Shown: positions 1 through 7,061, counted from the first letter of the stretch. The stretch is DNA of 20,947 nt from RGIG1681 sp045657465 (GCA_045657465.1 JAZOTD010000035.1:1-20947); one strand, 5' to 3'. Numbers and translations: made by a program. Notes: generated by a model from the letters alone, not told the origin.

Positions 1-161
1 TGATTAAGGCTAGCAACAAAAAACGAATTGCAGAAGGCAGTGCAACAACTATTCAAGATGTTAACCAGTTAATGAAGCAATTTGAACAAACCAAACAAAT
101 GATGAAGAGCATGAATAATGGCAAACTTCAAAAAATGTTTGGAAGAAATTTTAAATTTTAA
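1..161 (+). CDS. ffh: Signal recognition particle protein Ffh, C-terminal end (partial)
   Basis: The frame starting at base 3 is open from the window edge and ends at TAA 159-161. It encodes about 52 residues of the Ffh M domain tail. Visible are RIAEGSATTIQDVNQLMKQF, the conserved helix that helps bind SRP 4.5S/6S RNA, and then the Met-rich segment QTKQMMKSMNNGKLQKMF. Ffh is the SRP GTPase that escorts ribosomes making membrane or secreted proteins to the FtsY receptor. The NG GTPase domain lies outside the window. The next gene, rpsP, starts 57 bases downstream with no terminator between, so ffh and rpsP are probably co-transcribed, as in other Bacillota. The identification rests only on this short tail but the motif is distinctive and the neighbours fit. 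Confidence 0.92.
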   Translation, partial: IKASNKKRIAEGSATTIQDVNQLMKQFEQTKQMMKSMNNGKLQKMFGRNFKF

Positions 162-218
162 TGCTCATAACAGCTAATGGCTGAGATGATAAATAAAAAA
201 CAATCGGAGGAAAAAATA

Positions 219-479
219 ATGGCAGTTAAAATGAGACTCACAAGAATGGGTGATAAAAAGGCTCCTTTTTATCGTATTGTAGTAGCTGATTCAAGAGTTG
301 CAAGAGATGCTAAATACATCGACTTGGTTGGAACATACAATCCAGTTGCAAATCCAGAAGAAGTTAAAATCGATGTTGAAAAAGCTCAACAATGGATCAA
401 AAATGGTGCACAACCAACAGCTACAGTTAAAGCTCTTTTAGTAAAATCTGGTGCTATTGAAGCAAAAAAATCTAAATAA
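219..479 (+). CDS. rpsP: 30S ribosomal protein S16
   Basis: This gene encodes the 86-residue small-subunit protein S16, which binds 16S rRNA early in 30S assembly. The N-terminus MAVKMRLTRMGDKKAPFYRI and the following VVADSR, GTYNP and EVKID segments are typical of S16, and the length is normal. I place the start at ATG 219 because GGAGG at 206-210 sits eight bases upstream and the protein then begins exactly as in the family. An in-frame ATG at 177 would add 14 unrelated residues and has no comparable ribosome binding site. It lies between ffh and khpA, the usual Bacillota order. Confidence 0.97.
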   Translation: MAVKMRLTRMGDKKAPFYRIVVADSRVARDAKYIDLVGTYNPVANPEEVKIDVEKAQQWIKNGAQPTATVKALLVKSGAIEAKKSK

Positions 480-493
480 ATTTGGCGGTGCTT

Positions 494-724
494 ATGAAAG
501 AGTTAGTTGAATTTATTGTAAAAAATCTTGTTGCAGATCCAGACGCTGTTTCGGTAACTGAAGAAGTTAAAGAAAGAGAAACAGTTTATAACGTTAAGAT
601 TGCAGAAGAAGATTTTGGTAGAATTATTGGAAGAAGCGGAAAAGTTGCAACAGCAATTAGAACTGTTGTTAGAACCTCTGCTAAAAAAGCAAACAAAAGA
701 GTTTTTGTTAGATTTGAAAAATAG
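494..724 (+). CDS. khpA: KH-domain RNA-binding protein KhpA (YlqC family)
   Basis: The product is a 76-residue single type II KH domain protein. Residues 42-50 (GRIIGRSGK) contain the GxxG loop that contacts RNA, and the C-terminal strand KKANKRVFVRF is typical of the family. KhpA works with KhpB/Jag in Gram-positive bacteria as an RNA chaperone that affects cell elongation and division; that role is family knowledge. I chose ATG 494 because the protein then starts MKELVEFIVK like its relatives and a GGCGGTG ribosome binding site (484-490) precedes it. An in-frame TTG at 482 is less likely. The gene begins 14 bases after rpsP and ends just before a strong terminator, so it closes the ffh-rpsP-khpA unit. 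Confidence 0.95.
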   Translation: MKELVEFIVKNLVADPDAVSVTEEVKERETVYNVKIAEEDFGRIIGRSGKVATAIRTVVRTSAKKANKRVFVRFEK

Positions 725-737
725 AGTTAATGCTCTA

Positions 738-763
738 AAAAAACACCCGAAAGGGTGTTTTTT
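738..763 (+). terminator. Rho-independent terminator after khpA
   Basis: An 11-bp stem, AAAAAACACCC (738-748) with GGGTGTTTTTT (753-763), is closed by a GAAA tetraloop and ends in a T run. It separates the ffh-rpsP-khpA unit from aspS. The A run before and the T run after allow it to act on either strand. Confidence 0.9.
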
Positions 764-793
764 ATTTACTTCTATCTTTTTTATTTTAAAACA

Positions 794-822
794 TTGATAA
801 ATTTTGTGTGGTGTGATACAAT
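794..822 (+). promoter_or_regulatory. Sigma-A type promoter of aspS
   Basis: The -35 box TTGATA (794-799) and -10 box TACAAT (817-822) are separated by 17 bases. The -10 is preceded by TGTGA, an extended -10 (TGn). The promoter lies between the khpA terminator and the aspS start, so aspS has its own transcription unit. Confidence 0.8.
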
Positions 823-853
823 CAATGTGTAAATTTATTGAAGGACAAAGCTT

Positions 854-2587
854 ATGGAAAAAATTACTAATAACAAATACAGAACCGTTGATAATGGAAG
901 TTTAAGAATCGAAGATGCAGGCAAAATTGTTAAGCTTGCGGGTTGGGTTGATTCAATTAGAGAACTTGGGGGTCTCACTTTTGTTACTTTGCGTGATACT
1001 TATGGAAAGACTCAAGTTGTTTTAAATAAACACTTTATTGACCTTAACAAAGAAGACGTTGTGTCTGTTGAAGGAAAGGTTGTTGAAAGAGAAAGCAAAA
1101 ACAAGAACATGCCAACAGGGGATATTGAAGTTGTTGCTGAAAATATTGTTATGCTTGGAAAATGCACAAGTGCACTTCCTTTTGAAATTAAAAATAGTGA
1201 AAAAGTTGCAGAAGATTTGAGACTTAAATATCGTTATCTTGACCTTAGGGCAGATTATAACCAAAAGATGCTTAAGCTTAGAAGTGATTTGTTGTTGTTT
1301 ATTAGAAACTATATGCATGAACAAAACTTCACTGAAGTGCAAACTCCAATTTTGACAGCATCTAGTCCAGAAGGTGCAAGAGACTTTTTGGTTCCAAGCA
1401 GACTTAATCCAGGAAGATTTTATGCGCTTCCACAAGCACCACAACAATTCAAACAGCTTTTGATGGTGTCAGGTGTTGACAGATATTTCCAAATCGCACC
1501 ATGCTTTAGAGATGAAGATGCCAGAGCTGACAGAAGCCCAACAGAGTTCTATCAAGTGGACATGGAAATGGCTTTTGCAACACAAGAAGATGTTTTTGAA
1601 GTTATTGAAGGGCTCTACAGAGCAATCTTTAAGAATTTTGCAAATTTTGAAATTTCAGAATTTAGAAGAATTAAGTATGAAGATGCAATCCGTGATTATT
1701 GTTCTGACAAGCCTGACCTTAGAAATCCACTCACTGTCGTTGATGTTACTGAAACATTCAAAAATACCACATTTAGCGTATTCCAAAATGTTACAATAAA
1801 ATGTATTAAGGCTACAACAAACGGTAAACCAAGAAAATGGTATGACAAACTCACTGATTTCTTGAAATCTAGGGAAGCAAAAGGTCTTGCATATTTTGTA
1901 GTTGGTGAAAATGATGAGCTTTCTGGCGGAATCACAAAGTTTGTTACTGACGCAGAAAAAGCAGAGCTTAAAAAACTTACAAACTTTGCAGCAGGCGACA
2001 CATTGTTCTTTATTGCTGATGAAAAAGATAAAGCAATCAAGTATACAAATATGCTTAGAAATGAGCTTGGAAAAGAACTTGAACTTATTGATGAAAATGA
2101 CTATAAATTCTGCTGGATTGTTGACTTTCCATTCTATGAAAAAGATGATGAAGGAAAGATTGAGTTTTCACACAACCCATTCTCACTTCCACAAAGCAGT
2201 TTAGAAGAAATTAAGAAAGATCCACTTTCAGCACTTGCTTATCAATATGACCTTGTTATCAATGGTTATGAAAGCTTGTCTGGTGCTGTTAGAAACCATG
2301 ACCAAAACATGATGGTTGAACTCTTTAAGATTGCTGGTTATGGAAAAGAAGTAGTAGAAAACAAATTCCCAGCATTATACAATGCATTCTCTTATGGTGC
2401 TCCTCCACACGCTGGTGCAGCTCCTGGATTTGATAGACTCATGATGCTCTTAACACACAATGAGTTTATTCGTGATGTTTATGCATTCCCAATGAACAAA
2501 AATGCTCAAGACCCACTTTGCAATGCTCCAAACATTGTTGATGAAAAACTCTTGAGAGATGTTCACATTAAGCTTATTGAAGAATAA
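854..2587 (+). CDS. aspS: Aspartyl-tRNA synthetase, alphaproteobacterial-like type
   Basis: This is a 577-residue class II synthetase that charges tRNA(Asp), or also tRNA(Asn) if non-discriminating. Domains in order are an OB-fold anticodon-binding domain (about 15-105), the catalytic core with the loop PQAPQQFKQLL and motif 2 (FRDEDARADRSPTEF), the bacterial insertion (GAD) domain (about 285-420) and motif 3 (GAPPHAGAAPGFDR) near the C-terminus. Translation starts at ATG 854 after AAGGA (841-845). Several signatures (TASSPEGARDFLVPSR, the extra residue in RADRSPTEF, SGAVRNHD, PGFDR) match my memory of alphaproteobacterial AspRS rather than the usual Bacillota form with RTHxCGEL and GGIALGLDR. 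The gene is flanked by its own promoter and terminator and splits the usual khpA-rimM linkage. Transfer from another lineage is therefore plausible but not shown. The AspRS identity itself is certain. Confidence 0.96.
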   Translation: MEKITNNKYRTVDNGSLRIEDAGKIVKLAGWVDSIRELGGLTFVTLRDTYGKTQVVLNKHFIDLNKEDVVSVEGKVVERESKNKNMPTGDIEVVAENIVMLGKCTSALPFEIKNSEKVAEDLRLKYRYLDLRADYNQKMLKLRSDLLLFIRNYMHEQNFTEVQTPILTASSPEGARDFLVPSRLNPGRFYALPQAPQQFKQLLMVSGVDRYFQIAPCFRDEDARADRSPTEFYQVDMEMAFATQEDVFEVIEGLYRAIFKNFANFEISEFRRIKYEDAIRDYCSDKPDLRNPLTVVDVTETFKNTTFSVFQNVTIKCIKATTNGKPRKWYDKLTDFLKSREAKGLAYFVVGENDELSGGITKFVTDAEKAELKKLTNFAAGDTLFFIADEKDKAIKYTNMLRNELGKELELIDENDYKFCWIVDFPFYEKDDEGKIEFSHNPFSLPQSSLEEIKKDPLSALAYQYDLVINGYESLSGAVRNHDQNMMVELFKIAGYGKEVVENKFPALYNAFSYGAPPHAGAAPGFDRLMMLLTHNEFIRDVYAFPMNKNAQDPLCNAPNIVDEKLLRDVHIKLIEE

Positions 2588-2593
2588 AACCAC

Positions 2594-2623
2594 AAACTTC
2601 CTGCATAAGCAGGGAGTTTTTTT
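2594..2623 (+). terminator. Rho-independent terminator after aspS
   Basis: An AAACTTCCTGC arm (2594-2604), an ATAA loop and a GCAGGGAGTTT arm (2609-2619, one T-G wobble) are followed by a T run to 2623. It ends the single-gene aspS unit seven bases after the stop codon. Confidence 0.88.
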
Positions 2624-2633
2624 ATTTAATTAA

Positions 2634-2662
2634 TTGTTATAGGTTCAATAATGTGATACAAT
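2634..2662 (+). promoter_or_regulatory. Sigma-A type promoter of the ygjV-like/rimM/trmD unit
   Basis: TTGTTA (2634-2639) and TACAAT (2657-2662) are spaced by 17 bases, with TGTGA directly before the -10. The 11-base stretch TGTGATACAAT is identical to that of the aspS promoter. It is the only clear promoter seen upstream of rimM and trmD. Confidence 0.78.
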
Positions 2663-2687
2663 GTAAACGAGGAAGGTTTTTAAATAA

Positions 2688-3248
2688 ATGGAATATATTC
2701 TTTCACAGATTTTCGTGGTGTTAAGTTATGCATTGCTCGGTTCAACATACTTGTTAAAGAATAGAAAATTGATTTTAAGTTTTAGCTTAATGGCTGTTGT
2801 GTGTAATGGGATTGCTTTTTTCTTTTTAGGCGCATGGTCAGGGCTTGCTATGAGTGGTTTTGCAATACTTAGAAATGTGATTTTTATGATTCAAAACAAA
2901 TATTATAAAACCGAAAAAATTATTTGGCTTGATTGGCTTATTTTAGGATTTTTGGTTGCGGTTTCTGCGGTGTCTGCAGTATTTACATATGATGGTTTAT
3001 TGAGTTTGCTTTCTGTAGCGGCGACAATGACATATACTGTTTCTGTATGGCAGAAAAATATAAAAGTTTATAAAATTTTAGGTGTTGCAGCTAGTGTTTT
3101 ATGGGTTGCATATGGAATATTTATAAGATCATTGTTTAGTATCATTTTAGAAGTGGTAATTTTGATTGTTGAAATTGTGGGAATTGTTAGAGATTTTAAA
3201 AATAAAAAAACGGTTGCAGATAATGTGGCTTTAGAAATTGGAGAATAA
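2688..3248 (+). CDS. YgjV-family inner membrane protein of unknown function
   Basis: The 186-residue product is highly hydrophobic, with about five to six predicted membrane helices from residue 4 to about 170 and a charged C-terminal tail (RDFKNKKTVADN). The pattern of short helices, the LLKNRKLIL turn and the later VWQKNIKVYKILGVAAS segment resembles the YgjV (Imp-YgjV) family, whose function is not known. The start ATG at 2688 follows GAGGAAGG (about 2670-2677). The stop codon is one base from the rimM start, and the GGAG used by rimM lies inside this gene, so translation of the two is probably coupled. A membrane protein gene at this place is unusual: Bacillota normally have khpA (or ylqD) directly upstream of rimM. 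Family assignment is moderate; membrane location is well supported. Confidence 0.72.
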   Translation: MEYILSQIFVVLSYALLGSTYLLKNRKLILSFSLMAVVCNGIAFFFLGAWSGLAMSGFAILRNVIFMIQNKYYKTEKIIWLDWLILGFLVAVSAVSAVFTYDGLLSLLSVAATMTYTVSVWQKNIKVYKILGVAASVLWVAYGIFIRSLFSIILEVVILIVEIVGIVRDFKNKKTVADNVALEIGE

Positions 3249-3249
3249 G

Positions 3250-3747
3250 ATGGAAGTTGTTGAACTTGGAAAGGTTGTTAAACTTCATGGCTATTTGGGG
3301 CTTATGAAGGTGAATACAAAATTTGATAAAGGTTTTGATGTTAAAAAAATAACCAAGATTTTTGATGAAAAAAATGTTGAATATGCAGTGACTAGAATCT
3401 TTTCTAACACAGATGCGGTTGTTGTTGGGCTTGAAGGTGTTGACCTTGAAAAAGCAAAAACATATATTGGAAAAATGCTTTATATTGACCGCAATGTTGT
3501 TGGCGGAAAGATTTTGTTTGAAGATTTAAAAAACTCTAATGTATTTTTCGAAAATGAAAAGGAACTTGGAACTATTGTTGATGTTCAAGATTTTGGTGCT
3601 GCTGAAGTGATTTCATTAAAAACAATCACTGGCAAAGAAATTATGTTTCCAAATGCAGGTGGTGTGATTGTTGCGTTTGATTACAAAACTAAAAAACTGG
3701 TTTTGAGTGAAGAAAAATTTAGACAGGTGTGTGATTATGAAGATTGA
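3250..3747 (+). CDS. rimM: 16S rRNA processing protein RimM
   Basis: RimM is a 30S assembly factor that binds S19 and helps mature the 3' head domain of 16S rRNA. The 165-residue product starts with the RimM motif GKVVKLHGYLG (residues 7-17) of the N-terminal barrel, then has a PRC-barrel C-terminal half with ELGTIVDVQDFGAAEVI and GKEIMFPNAGGVIVAFD. The C-terminal part diverges from the usual GKEILIPxxxxVV pattern but aligns. I chose ATG 3250, with GGAG at 3240-3243, over the in-frame TTG at 3238. The gene overlaps trmD by 11 bases, which supports translational coupling and the classic rimM-trmD pair. Confidence 0.93.
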   Translation: MEVVELGKVVKLHGYLGLMKVNTKFDKGFDVKKITKIFDEKNVEYAVTRIFSNTDAVVVGLEGVDLEKAKTYIGKMLYIDRNVVGGKILFEDLKNSNVFFENEKELGTIVDVQDFGAAEVISLKTITGKEIMFPNAGGVIVAFDYKTKKLVLSEEKFRQVCDYED

Positions 3748-4423
3748 TATTTTGACACTATTTCCTGAAATGTTTGCTCCAATGAAAGAAAGTATTTTAA
3801 AGAGAGCGACTGAATCTGGGCTTTTGAATATCAACATTATAAACATTCGTGATTATTCAAAAGACAAGCATAAAAAGTGTGATGATTACACTTTTGGTGG
3901 TGGGCCTGGAATGCTCATGATGCCACAGCCAATCTATGATGCAATGACCTCAATTGATGGCTATGAACATGCGTTAAAGATTTATATGAGCCCAAAAGGT
4001 GAAAGATTTTCACAAAAAAAGTCTAAGTTTATAGCAATGAATTATGAGCACTTAATCATTTTGTGTGGACACTATGAAGGTGTTGACCAAAGAATAATTG
4101 ACATGCTTATTGATGAAGAAATTTCAATTGGTGATTATGTTTTAACTGGTGGGGAGATTCCTGCAATGGTTGTTGTTGATGCTGTTGCGAGACATATTGA
4201 AGGGGTTTTGCATTCTTTTGATTCAACAGAAGAAGAAAGTTTTGAAAACAATCTTTTAGAATATCCACAATACACCAAACCTAGAGAGTTTATGGGAAGA
4301 GAAGTCCCTGAAGTTTTACTTTCTGGTGACCATGGCAGAATTGCGAAATGGAGAAGAGAGCAAGCTGAAAAAATAACAAAAGAACGTCGTCCTGATTTGT
4401 ATAACAGTGATGATGAAGAATAA
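3737..4423 (+). CDS. trmD: tRNA (guanine-N1)-methyltransferase TrmD
   Basis: TrmD uses S-adenosylmethionine to make m1G37 in tRNAs reading CNN and some GGN codons, which prevents +1 frameshifting. The 228-residue product carries the SPOUT trefoil-knot signatures: DKHKKCDDYTFGGGPGMLM, LCGHYEGVDQR and GDYVLTGGEIPAMVVVDAVA. The C-terminal LEYPQYTKPREF completes the family pattern, and the length is typical. ATG 3737 gives the standard start MKIDILTLFPEMF and has AGGTG at 3725-3729. An in-frame GTG at 3707 would add ten residues that are not part of the family. The start lies inside the end of rimM. No terminator is visible after it. Confidence 0.97.
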   Translation: MKIDILTLFPEMFAPMKESILKRATESGLLNINIINIRDYSKDKHKKCDDYTFGGGPGMLMMPQPIYDAMTSIDGYEHALKIYMSPKGERFSQKKSKFIAMNYEHLIILCGHYEGVDQRIIDMLIDEEISIGDYVLTGGEIPAMVVVDAVARHIEGVLHSFDSTEEESFENNLLEYPQYTKPREFMGREVPEVLLSGDHGRIAKWRREQAEKITKERRPDLYNSDDEE

Positions 4424-4491
4424 TTATTAAACTATAACTAATTTTAAAAATCGATAAATTATAAAAATATAACTATAAAAAGGAATGCAAT

Positions 4492-5364
4492 ATGGTTGAA
4501 CTTGTAAATAAAGGTGACACTAGAAAGAGACTGAAATGGTTTCCTGGACACATGAAAAATGCACTTGAAGATATTGAAGACAACAAAATCAAATTGGTTG
4601 ATGCGATTTTGTATGTGTTAGATTCAAGAACACCTTTTGCGTGCATGAATCCAAATGTAAACAAGATTGTTCATGGAAAGCCGGTTATTTATGTGTTTAA
4701 CAAAATAGACCTTGCTGATGAAAAAAGAGTAACTGAAATTCAAAAACAGTTTATAGATGCAGGAAAAACAACAATATCAGTTTCTGCAAACAACAATCAA
4801 TTTAGAAATGCAGTAAAAAGCGCATTAAAGTCTGTTTTAAGTGAAAAAATAGCTCGAAATCGTGAAAAAAACGTAAATATTACTTATAAGGTTTTGATTT
4901 TAGGTGTGCCTAACACTGGCAAGAGCACCCTTATTAATATGCTATGTGGAAGTAAAAAAGCAACCACAGGAAACATTGCTGGTGTGACTCGTGTTAACTC
5001 ATGGCTTAAAATTGATGATATGTTCACCATGCTTGACACGCCGGGTGTTTTGTGGCCAAAGTTTGATGAAGGTGAAGGGTTATCAAAAAACTTGGCATAT
5101 GTTGGTTCGCTTTCTGACAAAGAGTTTGACATGGCGGATCTTGGCTATGAGCTTATGCAAATATTATTTGAAAAATATCCAGAGCTTATTAAGTCAAGAT
5201 TTGATGTTGATTATGAATTTGAAGAATTTATCGAATTATATGACAGATTCTGCACAAAACGTGGGTTTATTATGCGCGGAAATGAAATTGACTACACCCG
5301 TGCTGGAAAGGCTTTTATTGATGAATTTAGGGCTGGAAAGTTTGGAAGGGTCACATTAGAATAA
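4492..5364 (+). CDS. rbgA: Ribosome biogenesis GTPase RbgA (YlqF)
   Basis: RbgA is a circularly permuted GTPase required for late assembly of the 50S subunit in Bacillota. The 290-residue protein shows the N-terminal WFPGHM (16-21), then G4 NKID (70-73), G1 GVPNTGKST (138-146) and G3 DTPG (182-185). This permuted G4-G1-G3 order is diagnostic of the YlqF/YawG class. The C-terminal helical region follows after about residue 205. AAGGA around 4480-4484 precedes ATG 4492 by about eight bases. The gene follows trmD after 68 AT-rich bases in which I see no convincing promoter or terminator, so read-through from the ygjV-like promoter is likely. The ylqF-rnhB order is conserved in B. subtilis. Confidence 0.95.
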   Translation: MVELVNKGDTRKRLKWFPGHMKNALEDIEDNKIKLVDAILYVLDSRTPFACMNPNVNKIVHGKPVIYVFNKIDLADEKRVTEIQKQFIDAGKTTISVSANNNQFRNAVKSALKSVLSEKIARNREKNVNITYKVLILGVPNTGKSTLINMLCGSKKATTGNIAGVTRVNSWLKIDDMFTMLDTPGVLWPKFDEGEGLSKNLAYVGSLSDKEFDMADLGYELMQILFEKYPELIKSRFDVDYEFEEFIELYDRFCTKRGFIMRGNEIDYTRAGKAFIDEFRAGKFGRVTLE

Positions 5365-5406
5365 TGATATAACAACTTGAAAATTTTAAGATATTTGGAA
5401 TTTATT

Positions 5407-6030
5407 ATGGCAAAAGAAAAGGTTGAAATAGACAAACTTAAATTTGAAAAAGAAGAACAACAAAAGGGCAATTTTTTGATTGCTGGTGTTGATGAAGTTG
5501 GTCGTGGGCCGCTTGCGGGTCCTGTGTGTGTTGCAAGTGTCATTATGCCACTTGATGATATTATTGAAGGTGTTGATGACAGCAAAAAGGTTTCAGAAAA
5601 AAAGCGTAAAATCTTATTTGAACAAATAAAAGAAAAAGCAATTTCATATCGAATTGAAATGGTTGATGAACAGACAATTGACAAAATAAACATTTTGGAA
5701 GCAACTAAATTGTGTATGAAAAAAGCGATTGAAAATCTTGAACTTAAGCCTGACGTTGTGCTGGTTGATGCTATTAGCAAGCTTGATGTTAATGCAAACA
5801 TTCGTGGAATAATCAAAGGTGATGCACTTTCATATTCAATTGGATGCGCAAGCATCTTGGCAAAAGTTACACGTGATGAATATATGGAAAATCTTGCAAA
5901 AGAATATCCAGAATATGGTTTTGAAAAACATAAAGGCTATGGCACAAAAATGCATATTGAGGCACTTAAAGAATATGGACCTTGCATTTATCATAGACTC
6001 ACATTTTTAAAATTTTTGGACGGAAAATAA
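5407..6030 (+). CDS. rnhB: Ribonuclease HII
   Basis: RNase HII nicks DNA 5' of embedded ribonucleotides and degrades RNA in RNA-DNA hybrids. The 207-residue product has the catalytic acidic residues of the family: D29 and E30 in GVDEVGRGPLAGP, D121 in LVDAI and D139 in KGDA, as well as the conserved ASILAKVTRDEYM and HKGYGTKMH segments. I start at ATG 5407, preceded by a weak GGAA (5397-5400). A TTG at 5377 is in frame but adds a non-conserved leader. The first 20 residues are a charged stretch before the RNase H core. The gene lies 42 bases after rbgA and one base before the YraN-like gene. Confidence 0.95.
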   Translation: MAKEKVEIDKLKFEKEEQQKGNFLIAGVDEVGRGPLAGPVCVASVIMPLDDIIEGVDDSKKVSEKKRKILFEQIKEKAISYRIEMVDEQTIDKINILEATKLCMKKAIENLELKPDVVLVDAISKLDVNANIRGIIKGDALSYSIGCASILAKVTRDEYMENLAKEYPEYGFEKHKGYGTKMHIEALKEYGPCIYHRLTFLKFLDGK

Positions 6031-6031
6031 T

Positions 6032-6502
6032 ATGATAAACGAAAGAACTTGGAAAGAAGGCGAAGACCTTGCTAGATTGCATATGAAACAATTGGGTTAT
6101 AAAATTATAACAAACAACTTTCATGATAAGGTTGTTGAACTTGATATTGTTGCAGAATATTCAAAACTCAAACAAGCAAAAAAACTAAAACAAGAATATA
6201 GGCAAAAAATGAAAAAGGCTAGTTCTGTTGAAGAAAGACATGCTCTGATGAAGTGTTTTGCTAATGAGAAAAAAGAATTAAAAAACATTTTGATTATAAC
6301 AGAAGTTAAGGCTAGAAAAACTGATGAGTTTGGAACGGGTCTTGAATCGATTACAAAAAGAAAAAGACAAAAACTATTTTTGGGAGCAAAACTATTGTCA
6401 TCAATGAAAAAATATAAGGATCACGTCATTAGATTTGATGTGGCGGGTGTTGACAATGGAACGGTTACATACGTTGAAAATGCGTTTGATGTCAAAAATT
6501 AA
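6032..6502 (+). CDS. YraN-family (UPF0102) endonuclease-like protein with a central insertion
   Basis: The 156-residue protein matches the YraN/UPF0102 family, a PD-(D/E)XK nuclease-fold group that usually follows rnhB. Visible motifs are GEDLARLHMKQLGYKIITNNF at residues 10-30, the acidic pair E36 and D38 in VELDIVAE, EVKAR at 91-95, and RFDVAGV plus YVENAF at the end. In typical members the D of GExD and the E of EVK are about 13 residues apart; here the gap is 53. The extra 40 or so residues (about 43-85) are Lys/Glu-rich and look helical. The catalytic-type residues are kept on both sides, so the protein is probably intact, not a pseudogene. The start lies one base after the rnhB stop. 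The molecular function of the family is not settled. Confidence 0.82.
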   Translation: MINERTWKEGEDLARLHMKQLGYKIITNNFHDKVVELDIVAEYSKLKQAKKLKQEYRQKMKKASSVEERHALMKCFANEKKELKNILIITEVKARKTDEFGTGLESITKRKRQKLFLGAKLLSSMKKYKDHVIRFDVAGVDNGTVTYVENAFDVKN

Positions 6503-6521
6503 GAAAAAAATAAAAAAGTGC

Positions 6522-6550
6522 TTGATTTTTTAATGTGGTAGTGATATACT
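6522..6550 (+). promoter_or_regulatory. Sigma-A type promoter of rplS
   Basis: TTGATT (6522-6527) and TATACT (6545-6550) are spaced by 17 bases, with AGTGA before the -10 (extended -10). It lies 20 bases after the YraN-like gene and gives an 80-base leader before rplS. Confidence 0.8.
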
Positions 6551-6615
6551 CATAACGTGAATTATGAGTGGTCCTCTGCACCATGAGCTAGCACGAACAC
6601 TCTTACATACTTTAT
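6551..6615 (+). promoter_or_regulatory. Candidate structured leader of rplS (L19 leader-like)
   Basis: The untranslated region between the rplS promoter and its ribosome binding site can form several short helices. They are CATAA (6551-6555) with TTATG (6562-6566), GAGTG (6566-6570) with CACTC (6598-6602), and TGGT (6569-6572) with ACCA (6580-6583). Some of these are mutually exclusive, as expected of a switchable leader. An L19 autoregulatory leader is known upstream of rplS in B. subtilis and other low-GC bacteria. I cannot confirm that this sequence fits that model. Confidence 0.5.
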
Positions 6616-6630
6616 AAAGGAGGCAAACCT

Positions 6631-6972
6631 ATGAATATCATTGATACAATTGAAAAAGAAGGTATGCGCACTGACATTCCTGCATTTAACATTGGTGACA
6701 CTGTTAAAGTTCTCGTTAAAGTTGTTGAAGGAACTCACGAGAGATTACAGGCTTTTGAAGGTGTGGTTATAGCTCGCAAAAATGGTGGCATTAGAGAAAC
6801 TTTCACTGTTCGTCGTATATCTTTTGGAATTGGCGTGGAAAGAACATTCCCAGTACATTCTCCAAAAATTGACCACATTGAAGTTGTTCGTAAAGGTGTT
6901 GTTAGACGTGCAAAACTTTATTATCTTAAAGGTAAAACCGCTAAAAACGCTAGAATTAAAGAAAAGAAATAA
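6631..6972 (+). CDS. rplS: 50S ribosomal protein L19
   Basis: L19 sits at the interface of the two ribosomal subunits. The 113-residue product has typical L19 features: FNIGDTVKVLVKVVEGTHER, AFEGVVIARKNGG, the ETFTVRRISFGIGVERTFP strand pair and RRAKLYYLKGKTAKNARIKE at the end. A strong AAAGGAGG (6616-6623) lies seven bases before ATG 6631. In B. subtilis rplS is the last gene of the rpsP-trmD operon. Here it has moved downstream of the YraN-like gene and has its own promoter, leader and terminator. Confidence 0.98.
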   Translation: MNIIDTIEKEGMRTDIPAFNIGDTVKVLVKVVEGTHERLQAFEGVVIARKNGGIRETFTVRRISFGIGVERTFPVHSPKIDHIEVVRKGVVRRAKLYYLKGKTAKNARIKEKK

Positions 6973-6989
6973 TTTTAATGTAAAACCAC

Positions 6990-7016
6990 GAGATGCAGAA
7001 ATGCATCTCTTTTTTT
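6990..7016 (+). terminator. Rho-independent terminator after rplS
   Basis: A perfect 8-bp stem GAGATGCA (6990-6997) and TGCATCTC (7002-7009) with a GAAA loop is followed by seven Ts. It makes rplS a single-gene unit. Confidence 0.93.
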
Positions 7017-7061
7017 ATGTAAAATTTATCAAATTTATGCTTCGAGGTTTGATTTGCTTTA

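Noticed and set aside
600..797. Forward open frame overlapping the 3' end of khpA and running through the terminator
   Set aside because: It is out of frame with khpA, includes the terminator hairpin as coding sequence and shows no family similarity.
1022..1447. Reverse-strand open frame of 141 codons within aspS
   Set aside because: It lies entirely opposite a certain gene, its product has no recognisable motif and is rich in Phe, Asn and Lys as expected from the complement of AT-rich coding sequence.
5292..5855. Reverse-strand open frame of 187 codons across rbgA and rnhB
   Set aside because: It overlaps two well-supported genes on the other strand, is Ser/Ile-rich without motifs and has no ribosome binding site that stands out.
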